6,451 nt of DNA from Sulfurimonas sp. GTDB taxonomy: Bacteria; Campylobacterota; Campylobacteria; Campylobacterales; Sulfurimonadaceae. Below the pieces are notes generated by a model that saw nothing but the letters and a program-made list of their open reading frames with translations, ran no database searches and was not told the origin of the DNA. The position numbers were made by a program, and so were the translations under genes. Every line of letters starts with the position of its first letter. The stretch's first letter is position 1. The stretch is taken from positions 1-6,451 of the forward strand of contig JAUSKV010000144.1 in the NCBI GenBank assembly GCA_030646745.1, read 5' to 3'. Positions 1 to 5,902 of this stretch are shown one piece after another.

Positions 1-836
1 AACATGTTACTTCAAATAAACTAAAAGACCGTCTTGAAGCTGAAATGACAACAAATGTTGCTATGAAGTTAGAAATTGTTGGAGAGGGTAAATTTAAAGT
101 TTCAGGTCGTGGAGAGTTACAAATAACTATTCTTGCTGAAAATATGCGTCGTGAAAATTTTGAATTTGGTGTAAGTCGTCCGGAAGTTATCGTTAGAGAA
201 ATTGAAGGTGTTAAATGTGAACCGTTTGAGCATTTAGTTGTAGATGTTCCAGAAGAATTCAGTGGTTCAGTTATTGAAAAACTTGGTAAAAGAAAAGCAG
301 AAATGAAAGCAATGGTTCCAATGGGTCAAGGCTTTCAAAGAATTGAGTTTGAAATTCCGGCTCGTGCACTTATCGGATTCCGTGGACAATTCTTAACTGA
401 CACAAAAGGTGAAGGAATTATGAATCACTCTTTTTTAGAATTCCGTCCTTATAGTGGTACGGTTGAGTCAAGAACTTACGGTGCTCTTGTATCTATGGAA
501 AATGGTGAAACATTAGCGTATTCACTATTTAACATACAAGACCGTGGTGTTCTTTTCATAGGACCACAAACTAAGATATATGAGGGAATGATTGTTGGTG
601 AACACTCTCGCTCAAATGATTTAGTGGTAAATGCTATCAAAGGTAAAGCTCAGTCAAATGTTCGTTCATCAGGTGCCGATGAAGCTATTAAACTTATTCC
701 GCCAAGAGATATGTCACTAGAGCGTGCTTTAGAGTGGATTGAAGATGATGAACTTCTTGAAGTTACTCCAAAATCTATCCGTATTCGTAAAAGATATTTA
801 ACAGAAGCAGAAAGAAAAAGATACTCTCGCAAATAG
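1..836 (+). CDS. typA: GTP-binding protein TypA/BipA, C-terminal part (5' end outside window)
   Basis: TypA/BipA is a translational GTPase of the EF-G family that binds the 70S ribosome and helps 50S assembly and stress or cold adaptation. The reading frame is already open at base 3 ([15 protein letters not shown]), so the ATG at 45 is internal. The 277 residues present correspond to the last half of a roughly 600-residue protein: EF-G-like domain III ([14 protein letters not shown]...[17 protein letters not shown]), domain V ([21 protein letters not shown]) and the TypA-specific C-terminal domain ([32 protein letters not shown]). The last of these is nearly invariant in the family and separates TypA from LepA and EF-G. 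The GTPase domain lies outside the window. A hairpin terminator follows the stop closely, so this gene ends its transcription unit. Family assignment is by recalled motifs and is very secure. Confidence 0.97.
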   Translation, partial: HVTSNKLKDRLEAEMTTNVAMKLEIVGEGKFKVSGRGELQITILAENMRRENFEFGVSRPEVIVREIEGVKCEPFEHLVVDVPEEFSGSVIEKLGKRKAEMKAMVPMGQGFQRIEFEIPARALIGFRGQFLTDTKGEGIMNHSFLEFRPYSGTVESRTYGALVSMENGETLAYSLFNIQDRGVLFIGPQTKIYEGMIVGEHSRSNDLVVNAIKGKAQSNVRSSGADEAIKLIPPRDMSLERALEWIEDDELLEVTPKSIRIRKRYLTEAERKRYSRK

Positions 837-851
837 TCTCTTTCTTCAAAT

Positions 852-880
852 TTTCACAGGCAAAAGCCTGTGAAATTCTT
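852..880 (+). terminator. Rho-independent terminator after typA
   Basis: A perfect 10-bp inverted repeat (TTTCACAGGC at 852-861, GCCTGTGAAA at 866-875) encloses an AAAA loop and is followed by TTCTT. It starts 15 bp after the typA stop. The U-tract is short and interrupted, but the stem is perfect and has a GC-rich apex, which fits an intrinsic terminator. Confidence 0.8.
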
Positions 881-936
881 ACCTCGCATTAAAACCTTCT
901 GCATAGTCAAACTACTTTCTATTTTTGAAATGTCGA

Positions 937-942
937 TATACT
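937..942 (+). promoter_or_regulatory. Possible -10 element for the small membrane protein gene
   Basis: TATACT lies about 25 bp before the ATG at 967, in the 130-bp gap after the typA terminator. No convincing -35 hexamer is seen, which is common for housekeeping promoters in Campylobacterota. A start near 948 would leave a leader of about 20 bases holding only the ribosome binding site. The call rests on one hexamer plus position, since a promoter is expected between the terminator and the gene. Confidence 0.35.
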
Positions 943-966
943 TCCTCGAATAAAAAGGATAAAAAA

Positions 967-1230
967 ATGGATAATCTAATATATATTGGTTCGTTGATTT
1001 TAGTGGCTTTACTTATTTTTACATTCAACAGAACAAACAACACGAAGTTAATGTTATTGGCAGTAGCCATAGGTGCTTATATAATTTATTCCCATGAATC
1101 AGGTCACACTGCTACAGAATTTAAAGACAAAATGATAAACTCTGTTGATAAATCCGCTGAAAAATTTGTCGATAAATATGATACTGATATAAAAGATGCA
1201 GAAAAAGTAAAAAAAGAGTCACAAAAATAG
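967..1230 (+). CDS. Small two-helix membrane protein with charged C-terminal tail (unknown function)
   Basis: This is an 87-residue protein that I do not recognise. Residues 4-20 (LIYIGSLILVALLIFTF) and about 28-41 (LMLLAVAIGAYIIY) are two short hydrophobic segments joined by a polar turn (NRTNNTK), suggesting a helical hairpin in the inner membrane. Residues 44-87 are highly charged (DKMINSVDKSAEKFVDKYD...EKVKKESQK) and probably form an amphipathic or coiled-coil helix on one membrane face. A TTG at 925 would extend the frame by 14 residues, but the ATG at 967 has an AAGGAT ribosome binding site seven to twelve bases upstream, so I chose it. It stands between the typA terminator and the nrdB promoter, probably as a single-gene unit. 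No function should be inferred from its neighbours. Confidence 0.75.
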   Translation: MDNLIYIGSLILVALLIFTFNRTNNTKLMLLAVAIGAYIIYSHESGHTATEFKDKMINSVDKSAEKFVDKYDTDIKDAEKVKKESQK

Positions 1231-1269
1231 AAAAGCTTTTATTGGCTTCAATTAAACAAAAACTTCCGA

Positions 1270-1278
1270 TGCTATAAT
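1270..1278 (+). promoter_or_regulatory. Extended -10 promoter of the nrdB-thyX operon
   Basis: TGCTATAAT is a perfect TATAAT with the extended TGn element, in the only gap before nrdB (1231-1331). The expected start point is about 1284-1286, giving a leader of some 45 bases. No good -35 box lies 16-18 bp upstream; the region is AT-rich instead, as usual in Campylobacterota. The same ten bases, TGCTATAATG, recur in front of the helicase gene at 5903-5912. I saw no NrdR-box-like dyad here. Confidence 0.75.
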
Positions 1279-1331
1279 GACAGATTATAAATTTTATGTC
1301 AGTGAATAAATAAATAAGAGAGAGTAAGAAA

Positions 1332-2354
1332 GTGAATAGAAAAGAGATATATAATCCGAATTCAACCGAAAATGTAAATGATAGAAGGGTTTTTGGTGGA
1401 AATCCAACGGGTATTTTTGAACTAAATAATATCAAATACCAATGGGCATACAATCTTTGGGAAGTTATGTTGAATAACACATGGTTCCCAAAAGAAGTTG
1501 ATATGACAAGGGATGTAAATGACTATAAACAACTTACAGATGCCGAAAAAACAGCGTATGACAAAGCTCTCTCACAACTCATTTTTATGGATTCACTCCA
1601 AACAAACAATTTAATTGATAATATAAACCCATATGTAACTGCACCAGAGATTAACCTTATTTTGGTTCGTCAATCATTTGAAGAGGCGCTTCACTCACAA
1701 AGCTATGCGGTTATGGTTGACAGCATCTCACAAAATTCGGCAGAAATTTATGATTTATGGCGTCGCGATATGATGCTCAAAGGCAAAAATGATGCAATAG
1801 CGAGAGTTTATCAAGAGCTTGCAAAGAATCCATCCGAATATAACTTTGTAAAAGCCTGTTTTGCAAACCAGATTTTAGAGGGAATCTATTTTTACAGTGG
1901 TTTTGCCTACATCTATACTCTTGCAAGATCAGGAAAAATGTTAGGTTCAGCACAAATGATTCGGTTTATTCAAAGAGATGAAGTTACACACCTTGTTCTT
2001 TTTCAGAATCTTATAAATACGCTTCGAAAAGAGAGAGCGGATCTCTTTAGTGACAAACTAAGAGCAGAAGTTATTGAAATGTTTAAAGAGGCAGTAAAGC
2101 TTGAAACAGATTGGGGTAGATACATCACTCAGGGTCAGATTTTAGGTTTGACCGATGATATTGTTGAACAATATATTCAATTCTTAGCAGATGAGAGGTT
2201 AAATGCAGTTGGATTTGATAAGATTTACAATGTTACAAATCCGATTAAGTGGGTGAATGATTTTGCAAAATTTAATGATCAAAAAACTAACTTTTTTGAG
2301 GGAACCGTAACGAACTACTCAAAAGGAAGTCTATCATTTGATGATGACTTTTAG
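1332..2354 (+). CDS. nrdB: Class I ribonucleoside-diphosphate reductase, beta (small) subunit
   Basis: The beta subunit holds the metal/tyrosyl-radical cofactor that the alpha subunit (NrdA, not in this window) uses to reduce ribonucleoside diphosphates to deoxynucleotides in the cytoplasm. All residues expected from E. coli R2 are present at a constant early offset: metal ligand D87 (MDSLQ), E118 and H121 (EALHSQSY), E183 (ILEGIYFY), E217 and H220 (RDEVTH), with the radical tyrosine at Y125. Presence of that tyrosine argues for a tyrosyl-radical enzyme rather than a tyrosine-less class Ic type. The acidic C-terminal tail (SFDDDF) fits the peptide that docks into the alpha subunit. The length of 340 residues is normal. 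The start is GTG at 1332 with GAGAGAG at 1318-1324. It is the first gene of the operon, and the next start codon lies 9 bp after its stop. Confidence 0.96.
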   Translation: MNRKEIYNPNSTENVNDRRVFGGNPTGIFELNNIKYQWAYNLWEVMLNNTWFPKEVDMTRDVNDYKQLTDAEKTAYDKALSQLIFMDSLQTNNLIDNINPYVTAPEINLILVRQSFEEALHSQSYAVMVDSISQNSAEIYDLWRRDMMLKGKNDAIARVYQELAKNPSEYNFVKACFANQILEGIYFYSGFAYIYTLARSGKMLGSAQMIRFIQRDEVTHLVLFQNLINTLRKERADLFSDKLRAEVIEMFKEAVKLETDWGRYITQGQILGLTDDIVEQYIQFLADERLNAVGFDKIYNVTNPIKWVNDFAKFNDQKTNFFEGTVTNYSKGSLSFDDDF

Positions 2355-2386
2355 AGAGTGAGCATGTACAAACTATGCTCACTCTC
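2354..2386 (+). promoter_or_regulatory. Hairpin across the nrdB stop and the hydrolase start codon
   Basis: A perfect 12-bp inverted repeat (GAGAGTGAGCAT at 2354-2365, ATGCTCACTCTC at 2375-2386) has a 9-base loop and is followed by ATTTATAA. The left arm contains the last base of the nrdB stop, the probable ribosome binding site GAGAG and the first two bases of the hydrolase ATG at 2364. The right arm is hydrolase coding sequence. It could be a weak terminator that lowers downstream expression, or a structure that hides the start until ribosomes finishing nrdB open it. The repeat is certain; the function is inferred. Confidence 0.6.
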
Positions 2387-3087
2387 ATTTATAACAACTA
2401 ACAACTATAACACTAACTTACAAACACTGCTAACACTTATAGAAGAAACCCCAGAAAATTCACTTATTGTAGCTCCAGAGGTATGTTTGAGTGGTTTTAA
2501 TTATGATAACTTTGGGAAAGTTTGTGACGCAGCTCCAATAGCCATAGAAGAGATAAAAAAAGCCTCAACAGATAAAATTATTATCTTAACTATCATCGAA
2601 AAAAGAGGAGATGAAGTTTTTAATTTTGCTAAAATTTTTCATAACGGTGAAGTTATATACGAGAGAGCCAAAGCAAGATTGTTCCTCTTCGGCGGAGAGG
2701 ATAAATATTTTTCTGAAGGCAGTGATGATGCAATTAAGATTATTGAAGTGGATGGGATAAAGATAGGAGTACTTATCTGTTTTGAACTTCGTTTTAAAGA
2801 GTTGTGGAAAAAGTTAGAGGGGTGTGATGTCATCGCTACACCCTCTTGGTGGGGGAGTTCTACGAACAGAACACTTCAAAACGCTTACAAGAGCATTAGC
2901 GATAATGAATCAGTGTTATGTGGTTGCAAGCGACAGTTTAAATGAAGATTGTACAAAAATGAGCGGAATCATAGCTCCAAACGGCAAAGTACGCCGTAAT
3001 GGGAATAGAGCTTGCTTAGAAGTAGATTATATTGAAAAAGAGATAACCTTAATGAGAAGATACATGGATGTTGGCATAGATGGATAG
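2364..3087 (+). pseudogene. Carbon-nitrogen hydrolase (nitrilase superfamily), split by a +1 frameshift
   Basis: Nitrilase-superfamily enzymes hydrolyse amides or nitriles with a Glu-Lys-Cys triad. All three are visible in the first frame: E39 (IVAPEVCLSGF), K103 (ERAKARLF) and C139 (GVLICFELRF). The substrate cannot be told. At residue 164 (ATPSWWG) the family-like sequence leaves this frame and continues in the next one as VLRTEHFKTLTRALAIMNQCYVVASDS and SGIIAPNGK, ending at 3087. One extra G in the run at 2851-2855 (five, where four keep the frame) explains this. Joined, the protein has about 240 residues, normal for the family; unrepaired, the first frame stops at 2945 after 193 residues. 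ATG 2364 matches the family N-terminus better than GTG 2358. The second frame is intact, so the lesion is very recent, a sequencing error, or recoded. Confidence 0.88.
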
Positions 3088-3718
3088 AATAACGGCTACA
3101 AAAACAACCAGATTAGCAGAAGATTGCCACCAAAAATTTGCTCTCAGCCCTGAAGTTAAAAATGCTATTGCAAATACAAATAGAGAGGCTTTTGTTCCCA
3201 TGGGACTTAAGCATAATGCTTACAAACTAGATGCTCTGCCTATGGGCTATGCACAGTGGATAAGTTCTCCTTTAACTGTTGCGAAGATGAGCCAATATTT
3301 AGAGCCAAAAGGTGGTTTTAAAGTTTTAGAGGTTGGATGTGGAAGCGGTTATCAAGCAGCGGTGCTCTCGCACATGTTTCGTGGAGTTTTTACCATAGAG
3401 AGAATTGAGTCGTTAATGTTCGAAGCAAAATCTCGCTTTAGAGAGCTAAACCTAAACAATATTCATACAAAAATAGATGATGGACAAAATGGTTGGAAGC
3501 AGTATGCTCCCTATGATAGAATACTATTCTCTGCCTCGGCAAAAGTGATACCGCAAAAAATTTTTGAGCAACTCACTGATGGCGGGATTTTAATAGCACC
3601 TATAGAAAAAGCCGGTAAGCAGATAATAACCCGCTTTAAAAAAAACGGTGCAAATATTGAACAGACCGAATTAGAAGCGTGCGATTTTGTTCCTATTTTG
3701 GATGGCATACAAAAATAA
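3080..3718 (+). CDS. pcm: Protein-L-isoaspartate O-methyltransferase (Pcm family)
   Basis: Pcm transfers a methyl group from S-adenosylmethionine to isoaspartyl residues in aged proteins, starting their repair in the cytoplasm. The 212-residue protein has the family order: an N-terminal helical part ending in REAFVPMGLKHNAYKLDALPMGYAQWISSP (35-64), SAM-binding motif I VLEVGCGSGYQAAVL (82-96), an acidic post-I end (FTIERIE), YDRILFSASAKVIPQ, GGILIAPI and the closing FVPILDG. The usual GQTISxP loop reads AQWISSP, with Trp in the Thr position, so this member is somewhat divergent and the substrate is slightly less certain. Its ATG lies inside the hydrolase 3' end (8 bp overlap) with only a poor ribosome binding site, suggesting translation coupled to the upstream gene. 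The stop overlaps an ATG of the thyX frame (TAATG). Confidence 0.88.
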   Translation: MDRITATKTTRLAEDCHQKFALSPEVKNAIANTNREAFVPMGLKHNAYKLDALPMGYAQWISSPLTVAKMSQYLEPKGGFKVLEVGCGSGYQAAVLSHMFRGVFTIERIESLMFEAKSRFRELNLNNIHTKIDDGQNGWKQYAPYDRILFSASAKVIPQKIFEQLTDGGILIAPIEKAGKQIITRFKKNGANIEQTELEACDFVPILDGIQK

Positions 3719-3729
3719 TGGAGATATTT

Positions 3730-4563
3730 ATGGAGATGTACGGCATAAAATATTCACAACCAAAAGTAGTTCTACTGCAAGATACAGGTATTGGCGTAGC
3801 AGAGGCTGCTGCACGAACATGCTATGACTCATTTGAAAATAGTGAAAATGAGGTTATTAAACAGATTGAAACCAACATGCCAGAAGCGGAGGAGTGCAGT
3901 GCCATAAACTCTATTGAAGATTCAACTCTTTTAAGTGACTTGGCTTGGACCTACTTTCATCACTCTATTTTAGAACATGCAAACCTCAGTTTTTTAATTC
4001 GCGGCACTTCAAGAGGTGTACTTCAAGAGCATGCAAGACACCGGATTCAGGCTATATCTGTACGAAGCACCCGTTACACCATGAGCTCTGTCATCAACGC
4101 TTTTGTCGCATCAAAACATGGAGGAGACAGAGAGTTTTTCATAGATAAGATTTTAGATTTTGACATGTTTGTAACGACAGATAAAGAGTATAATAGAATT
4201 GAAATAGGCGCAATTTATGATAAACTTGAGTTTCAGTCACAAAGAGTGGAAGATTTTGTTGACATGGCTGTTGCAAAAAGTTCTCTCCCCTTTATAGAAG
4301 AGTTTTCCGGCAATGCACAGGCGCTTTTTGAAGCATTAGAGGTTGGTAAAAAGAAAAAGAATGTAGGCGACGCTTTTAAGCACATCATTACTGACAATGT
4401 AAAAGTTGACATGGTTGTAACATTTAATCTTAGAAGTTTAAAAAACTATTTTACACTCAGAGATAGCGGTGCGGCATATTTTCAAATTCGCTGGCTAGCT
4501 CAGGAGATGATGCGAGCGACACCATCGAAATATTTAGATTTAATTATTAAAAAGAAATCATAA
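3730..4563 (+). CDS. thyX: Flavin-dependent thymidylate synthase ThyX
   Basis: ThyX makes dTMP from dUMP using methylene-tetrahydrofolate and FAD/NADPH, replacing ThyA. The signature RHRx7SxR is complete: R103, H104, R105, S113 and R115 (RHRIQAISVRSTR). The FAD-site HHSILEH (77-83), the SRGVLQE lead-in and the C-terminal NLRSLKNYFTLRDSGAAYFQIRWLAQEM (233-260), with its nucleotide-binding arginine, are also present. At 277 residues it is longer than the short Helicobacter type, with extra sequence at about 36-66 and 130-220. The start at 3730 has GGAG at 3720-3723, six bases upstream; in-frame ATGs at 3718 and 3736 are alternatives. It is the fourth gene of the nrdB operon, so dNTP reduction and dTMP synthesis share a transcript. 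Confidence 0.96.
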   Translation: MEMYGIKYSQPKVVLLQDTGIGVAEAAARTCYDSFENSENEVIKQIETNMPEAEECSAINSIEDSTLLSDLAWTYFHHSILEHANLSFLIRGTSRGVLQEHARHRIQAISVRSTRYTMSSVINAFVASKHGGDREFFIDKILDFDMFVTTDKEYNRIEIGAIYDKLEFQSQRVEDFVDMAVAKSSLPFIEEFSGNAQALFEALEVGKKKKNVGDAFKHIITDNVKVDMVVTFNLRSLKNYFTLRDSGAAYFQIRWLAQEMMRATPSKYLDLIIKKKS

Positions 4564-4576
4564 AAAAAGGATTCAC

Positions 4577-4807
4577 ATGTCTAAAAAAACAGTGTTTTGG
4601 AAGTTGTGTTTAGCATCAGTAGTTGTTTTTGGAGGATGTGCAAATATGACATTTAATGCTCAGATGTGTCAAAATATAAGATTAGACCCTCAGGCTACTA
4701 TGCCTCAAGAGTGTATGAAATACAGCGAGGAAGAGGCTGCAAAAGCGTCTATCAAACCATCCGAGAAAATTCAGTCAAAAGAAAGTTTAGAATTTAACAA
4801 AGAGTAA
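4577..4807 (+). CDS. Small predicted lipoprotein (unknown function)
   Basis: This is a 76-residue protein with a lipoprotein signal: positive N-terminus (MSKKTVFWK), hydrophobic core LCLASVVVF and a lipobox-like FGGC with the lipidated cysteine at C21. Phe at -3 is less usual than Leu, but G-G-C is good. Residue +2 is Ala, so the outer membrane is the expected destination by the E. coli rule. The mature part has about 56 residues, with two further cysteines (C31, C46) that could form a disulfide in the periplasm, then a charged lysine/glutamate-rich tail. The ribosome binding site AAGGA precedes the ATG closely, and the gene begins 13 bp after thyX, so it is the last operon gene. The function is not recognisable. 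Confidence 0.8.
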   Translation: MSKKTVFWKLCLASVVVFGGCANMTFNAQMCQNIRLDPQATMPQECMKYSEEEAAKASIKPSEKIQSKESLEFNKE

Positions 4808-4826
4808 AAGAATTTTTACTCTTTGT
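4797..4826. terminator. Bidirectional terminator between convergent genes
   Basis: A perfect 13-bp inverted repeat (ACAAAGAGTAAAA at 4797-4809, TTTTACTCTTTGT at 4814-4826) with a GAAT loop. The A-rich and T-rich inner arms and nearby T-runs let it serve both strands. It contains the stop codons of both the lipoprotein gene (plus) and the repeat-tailed gene (minus). Confidence 0.85.
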
Positions 4827-5799
4827 CCGCGGGTTTTTTAAGAGATTTTATATTTATCTTTTTGCCGGTAAGCACTGGAGCAGACTCTCTTTTAGAACCA
4901 TCGTGACGATGATTCCTATCCCCTGATTTGCCGGAAAATATAGCTTTTCCATTCTCATCTTTACCTAAAAATGTCGAACTTTTTTTATCTTTGTCATAAG
5001 GCTTTTTAAATCCGGATTTGCCATCTTTGTCAAAAGGTTTCTTAAAGCCGGACTTATCATCTTTTTTATCTTTATCCCATGGTTTTTTTGCAGCAGATTT
5101 GTCATCTTTATCCCATGGTTTTTTGAAGCTAGGCTTGTTATCATCTTTTTTATCTTTGTCCCAAGGCTTCTTTGCACCAAACTTATCATCTTTTTTGTTC
5201 TTATCATAAGGCTTTTTAAATTCAGATTTTTCATCCTTTTTATCTCTGTCATAAGGCTTCGCTGAACGAGGTTTGTCATCTCTTGATGGTCTATCTCCAA
5301 ATTTTTTCTTCTCACCTTTGAAGTCGCTATTTCTTGGTTTAAAATCTTTTCTCTCTTCTCTTGGCGCGTACTCTTTTTTTACAACTTCCGCCTTTACAAC
5401 AATAGCCGGTCCGAAGCCTTCAATTGGCTCTTGCATAATAGTTCGCCCAATGAGTGTCTCTATCGGGTAGAGAAGTTTCTCCTCTTCTTGGTCGAGTAAA
5501 ATGAGTGCATATGAGGTTGCGTGGGCAATTCTTGCCATGTAAGCAATGGCTTTGTCGGGTAAGTTGTAGCTAATTAGAAGTTCAGCTCTAAGTTCCGGCG
5601 CGTTTAGCAAGTCATCATCATTTATAAAAGTGATATTTTTTGAATTTTCACTATTTTCAATTGTTTCACAAGTGACAACAATAATTTTTTTGCCCTCATT
5701 TTTCATGAGAAGCAGGTTTAAAAGCTCCTGTTTTTTCTCTGATTGACATGGGTGAACACGATGGTTGTGGCGTTTTAAAGTTGGAGTAGAAGATGGCAT
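4816..5799 (-). CDS. Degenerate helicase C-domain protein with K-P-aromatic-D-K repeat tail
   Basis: This is a 327-residue protein. Residues 8-37 (LKRHNHRV...KKQELLNLL...KKIIVVT) and 68-121 (PELRAELLISYNLPDKAIAYMARIAHATS...LLDQEEEKLLYPIETLIGRTI) line up by eye with the second RecA domain of RhlE-type helicases, where they would read QHxHxVDxxRKRELL...VLVFTRT and VVNYxLPxxPEDYVHRIGRTGR...LLRDIEKLLKKEI. The ATDIAARGLDI region (motif V) is missing and the arginine-finger motif VI is replaced by ARIAHATS, so ATPase activity is not expected. Residues 181-279 are seven charged repeats, probably disordered. The start at 5799 has AAGGA six bases upstream; the frame runs on to 5898, but that part is promoter and leader. 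It is transcribed divergently from the helicase gene. A role as RNA-binding or helicase partner is my inference. Confidence 0.75.
   Translation of the reverse strand: MPSSTPTLKRHNHRVHPCQSEKKQELLNLLLMKNEGKKIIVVTCETIENSENSKNITFINDDDLLNAPELRAELLISYNLPDKAIAYMARIAHATSYALILLDQEEEKLLYPIETLIGRTIMQEPIEGFGPAIVVKAEVVKKEYAPREERKDFKPRNSDFKGEKKKFGDRPSRDDKPRSAKPYDRDKKDEKSEFKKPYDKNKKDDKFGAKKPWDKDKKDDNKPSFKKPWDKDDKSAAKKPWDKDKKDDKSGFKKPFDKDGKSGFKKPYDKDKKSSTFLGKDENGKAIFSGKSGDRNHRHDGSKRESAPVLTGKKINIKSLKKPADKE
4963..5259 (-). repeat. Seven imperfect tandem repeats inside the minus-strand gene
   Basis: On the minus strand this codes seven units of 12-16 residues with consensus K-P-[Y/W/F]-D-K-D-K-K-D-D-K-S-x-x-K. 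The unit heads are KPYDRD, KPYDKN, KPWDKD, KPWDKD, KPWDKD, KPFDKD and KPYDKD. Each carries exactly one aromatic residue among alternating lysines and aspartates. At DNA level the plus strand shows recurring runs such as ATCTTTATCCCATGGTTTTT. Units vary by whole codons, so copy number can change without breaking the frame. Confidence 0.9.
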
Positions 5800-5815
5800 A
5801 AAAATCCTTGAGTGA

Positions 5816-5845
5816 TTTGCAGCTGTAGAAGTTGTACGCTGCAAA
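5816..5845 (-). promoter_or_regulatory. Hairpin in the predicted 5' leader of the minus-strand gene
   Basis: TTTGCAGC (5816-5823) and GCTGCAAA (5838-5845) form a perfect 8-bp stem, with a further GTA/TAC pairing inside a 14-base loop. On the minus strand it falls between the predicted -10 (5857-5862) and the ribosome binding site near 5805. It has no following U-run on that strand, so it reads as leader structure rather than a terminator. Its function is unknown. Confidence 0.5.
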
Positions 5846-5856
5846 ATTGTTGCGTG

Positions 5857-5862
5857 ATTATA
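5857..5862 (-). promoter_or_regulatory. -10 element for the repeat-tailed protein gene
   Basis: The minus strand reads ACGCTATAATC, with a perfect TATAAT at 5862-5857. A start near 5850 would give a leader of about 50 bases containing the 5816-5845 hairpin. No clear -35 box is seen. It lies back to back with the helicase promoter, 43 bp between the two -10 boxes, so the polymerase footprints should overlap. Confidence 0.65.
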
Positions 5863-5902
5863 GCGTAAATGTACTGTGAGAGTTTCATTCTTACGCAAAA
5901 TC

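Noticed and set aside
1231..1240. AAAAGCTTTT palindrome after the small membrane protein gene as a terminator
   Set aside because: It has no loop and only a two-base GC core; a stable hairpin cannot be drawn.
1121..1480. 119-codon minus-strand open frame across the nrdB start
   Set aside because: It overlaps two good plus-strand coding ends and the nrdB promoter, has no ribosome binding site and looks like low-complexity antisense sequence.
2851..2855. Phase-variable poly-G tract as in Campylobacter contingency genes
   Set aside because: Five Gs is too short for the slippage seen in such tracts (usually eight or more), so a simple indel or sequencing error is likelier.
3945..4148. 67-codon plus-strand open frame inside thyX
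   Set aside because: It lies wholly within the conserved ThyX core in another frame and has no translation signals.
4963..5259. CRISPR-like or intergenic repeat array
   Set aside because: Units are imperfect, lack unique spacers, and translate in frame into a regular protein repeat, so this is coding sequence.
4965..5315. Long repetitive open frames overlapping the repeat tail, on the minus strand in another register and on the plus strand (5018-5209, 5273-5470)
   Set aside because: They are shadows created by the codon repeats (AAA/AAG/GAT) of the real minus-strand gene; no ribosome binding site or recognisable protein.
5800..5898. N-terminal extension of the minus-strand gene up to 5898
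   Set aside because: The stretch contains the predicted -10 and leader hairpin, and a strong ribosome binding site sits at the 5799 ATG. The extension also has no family-like sequence.
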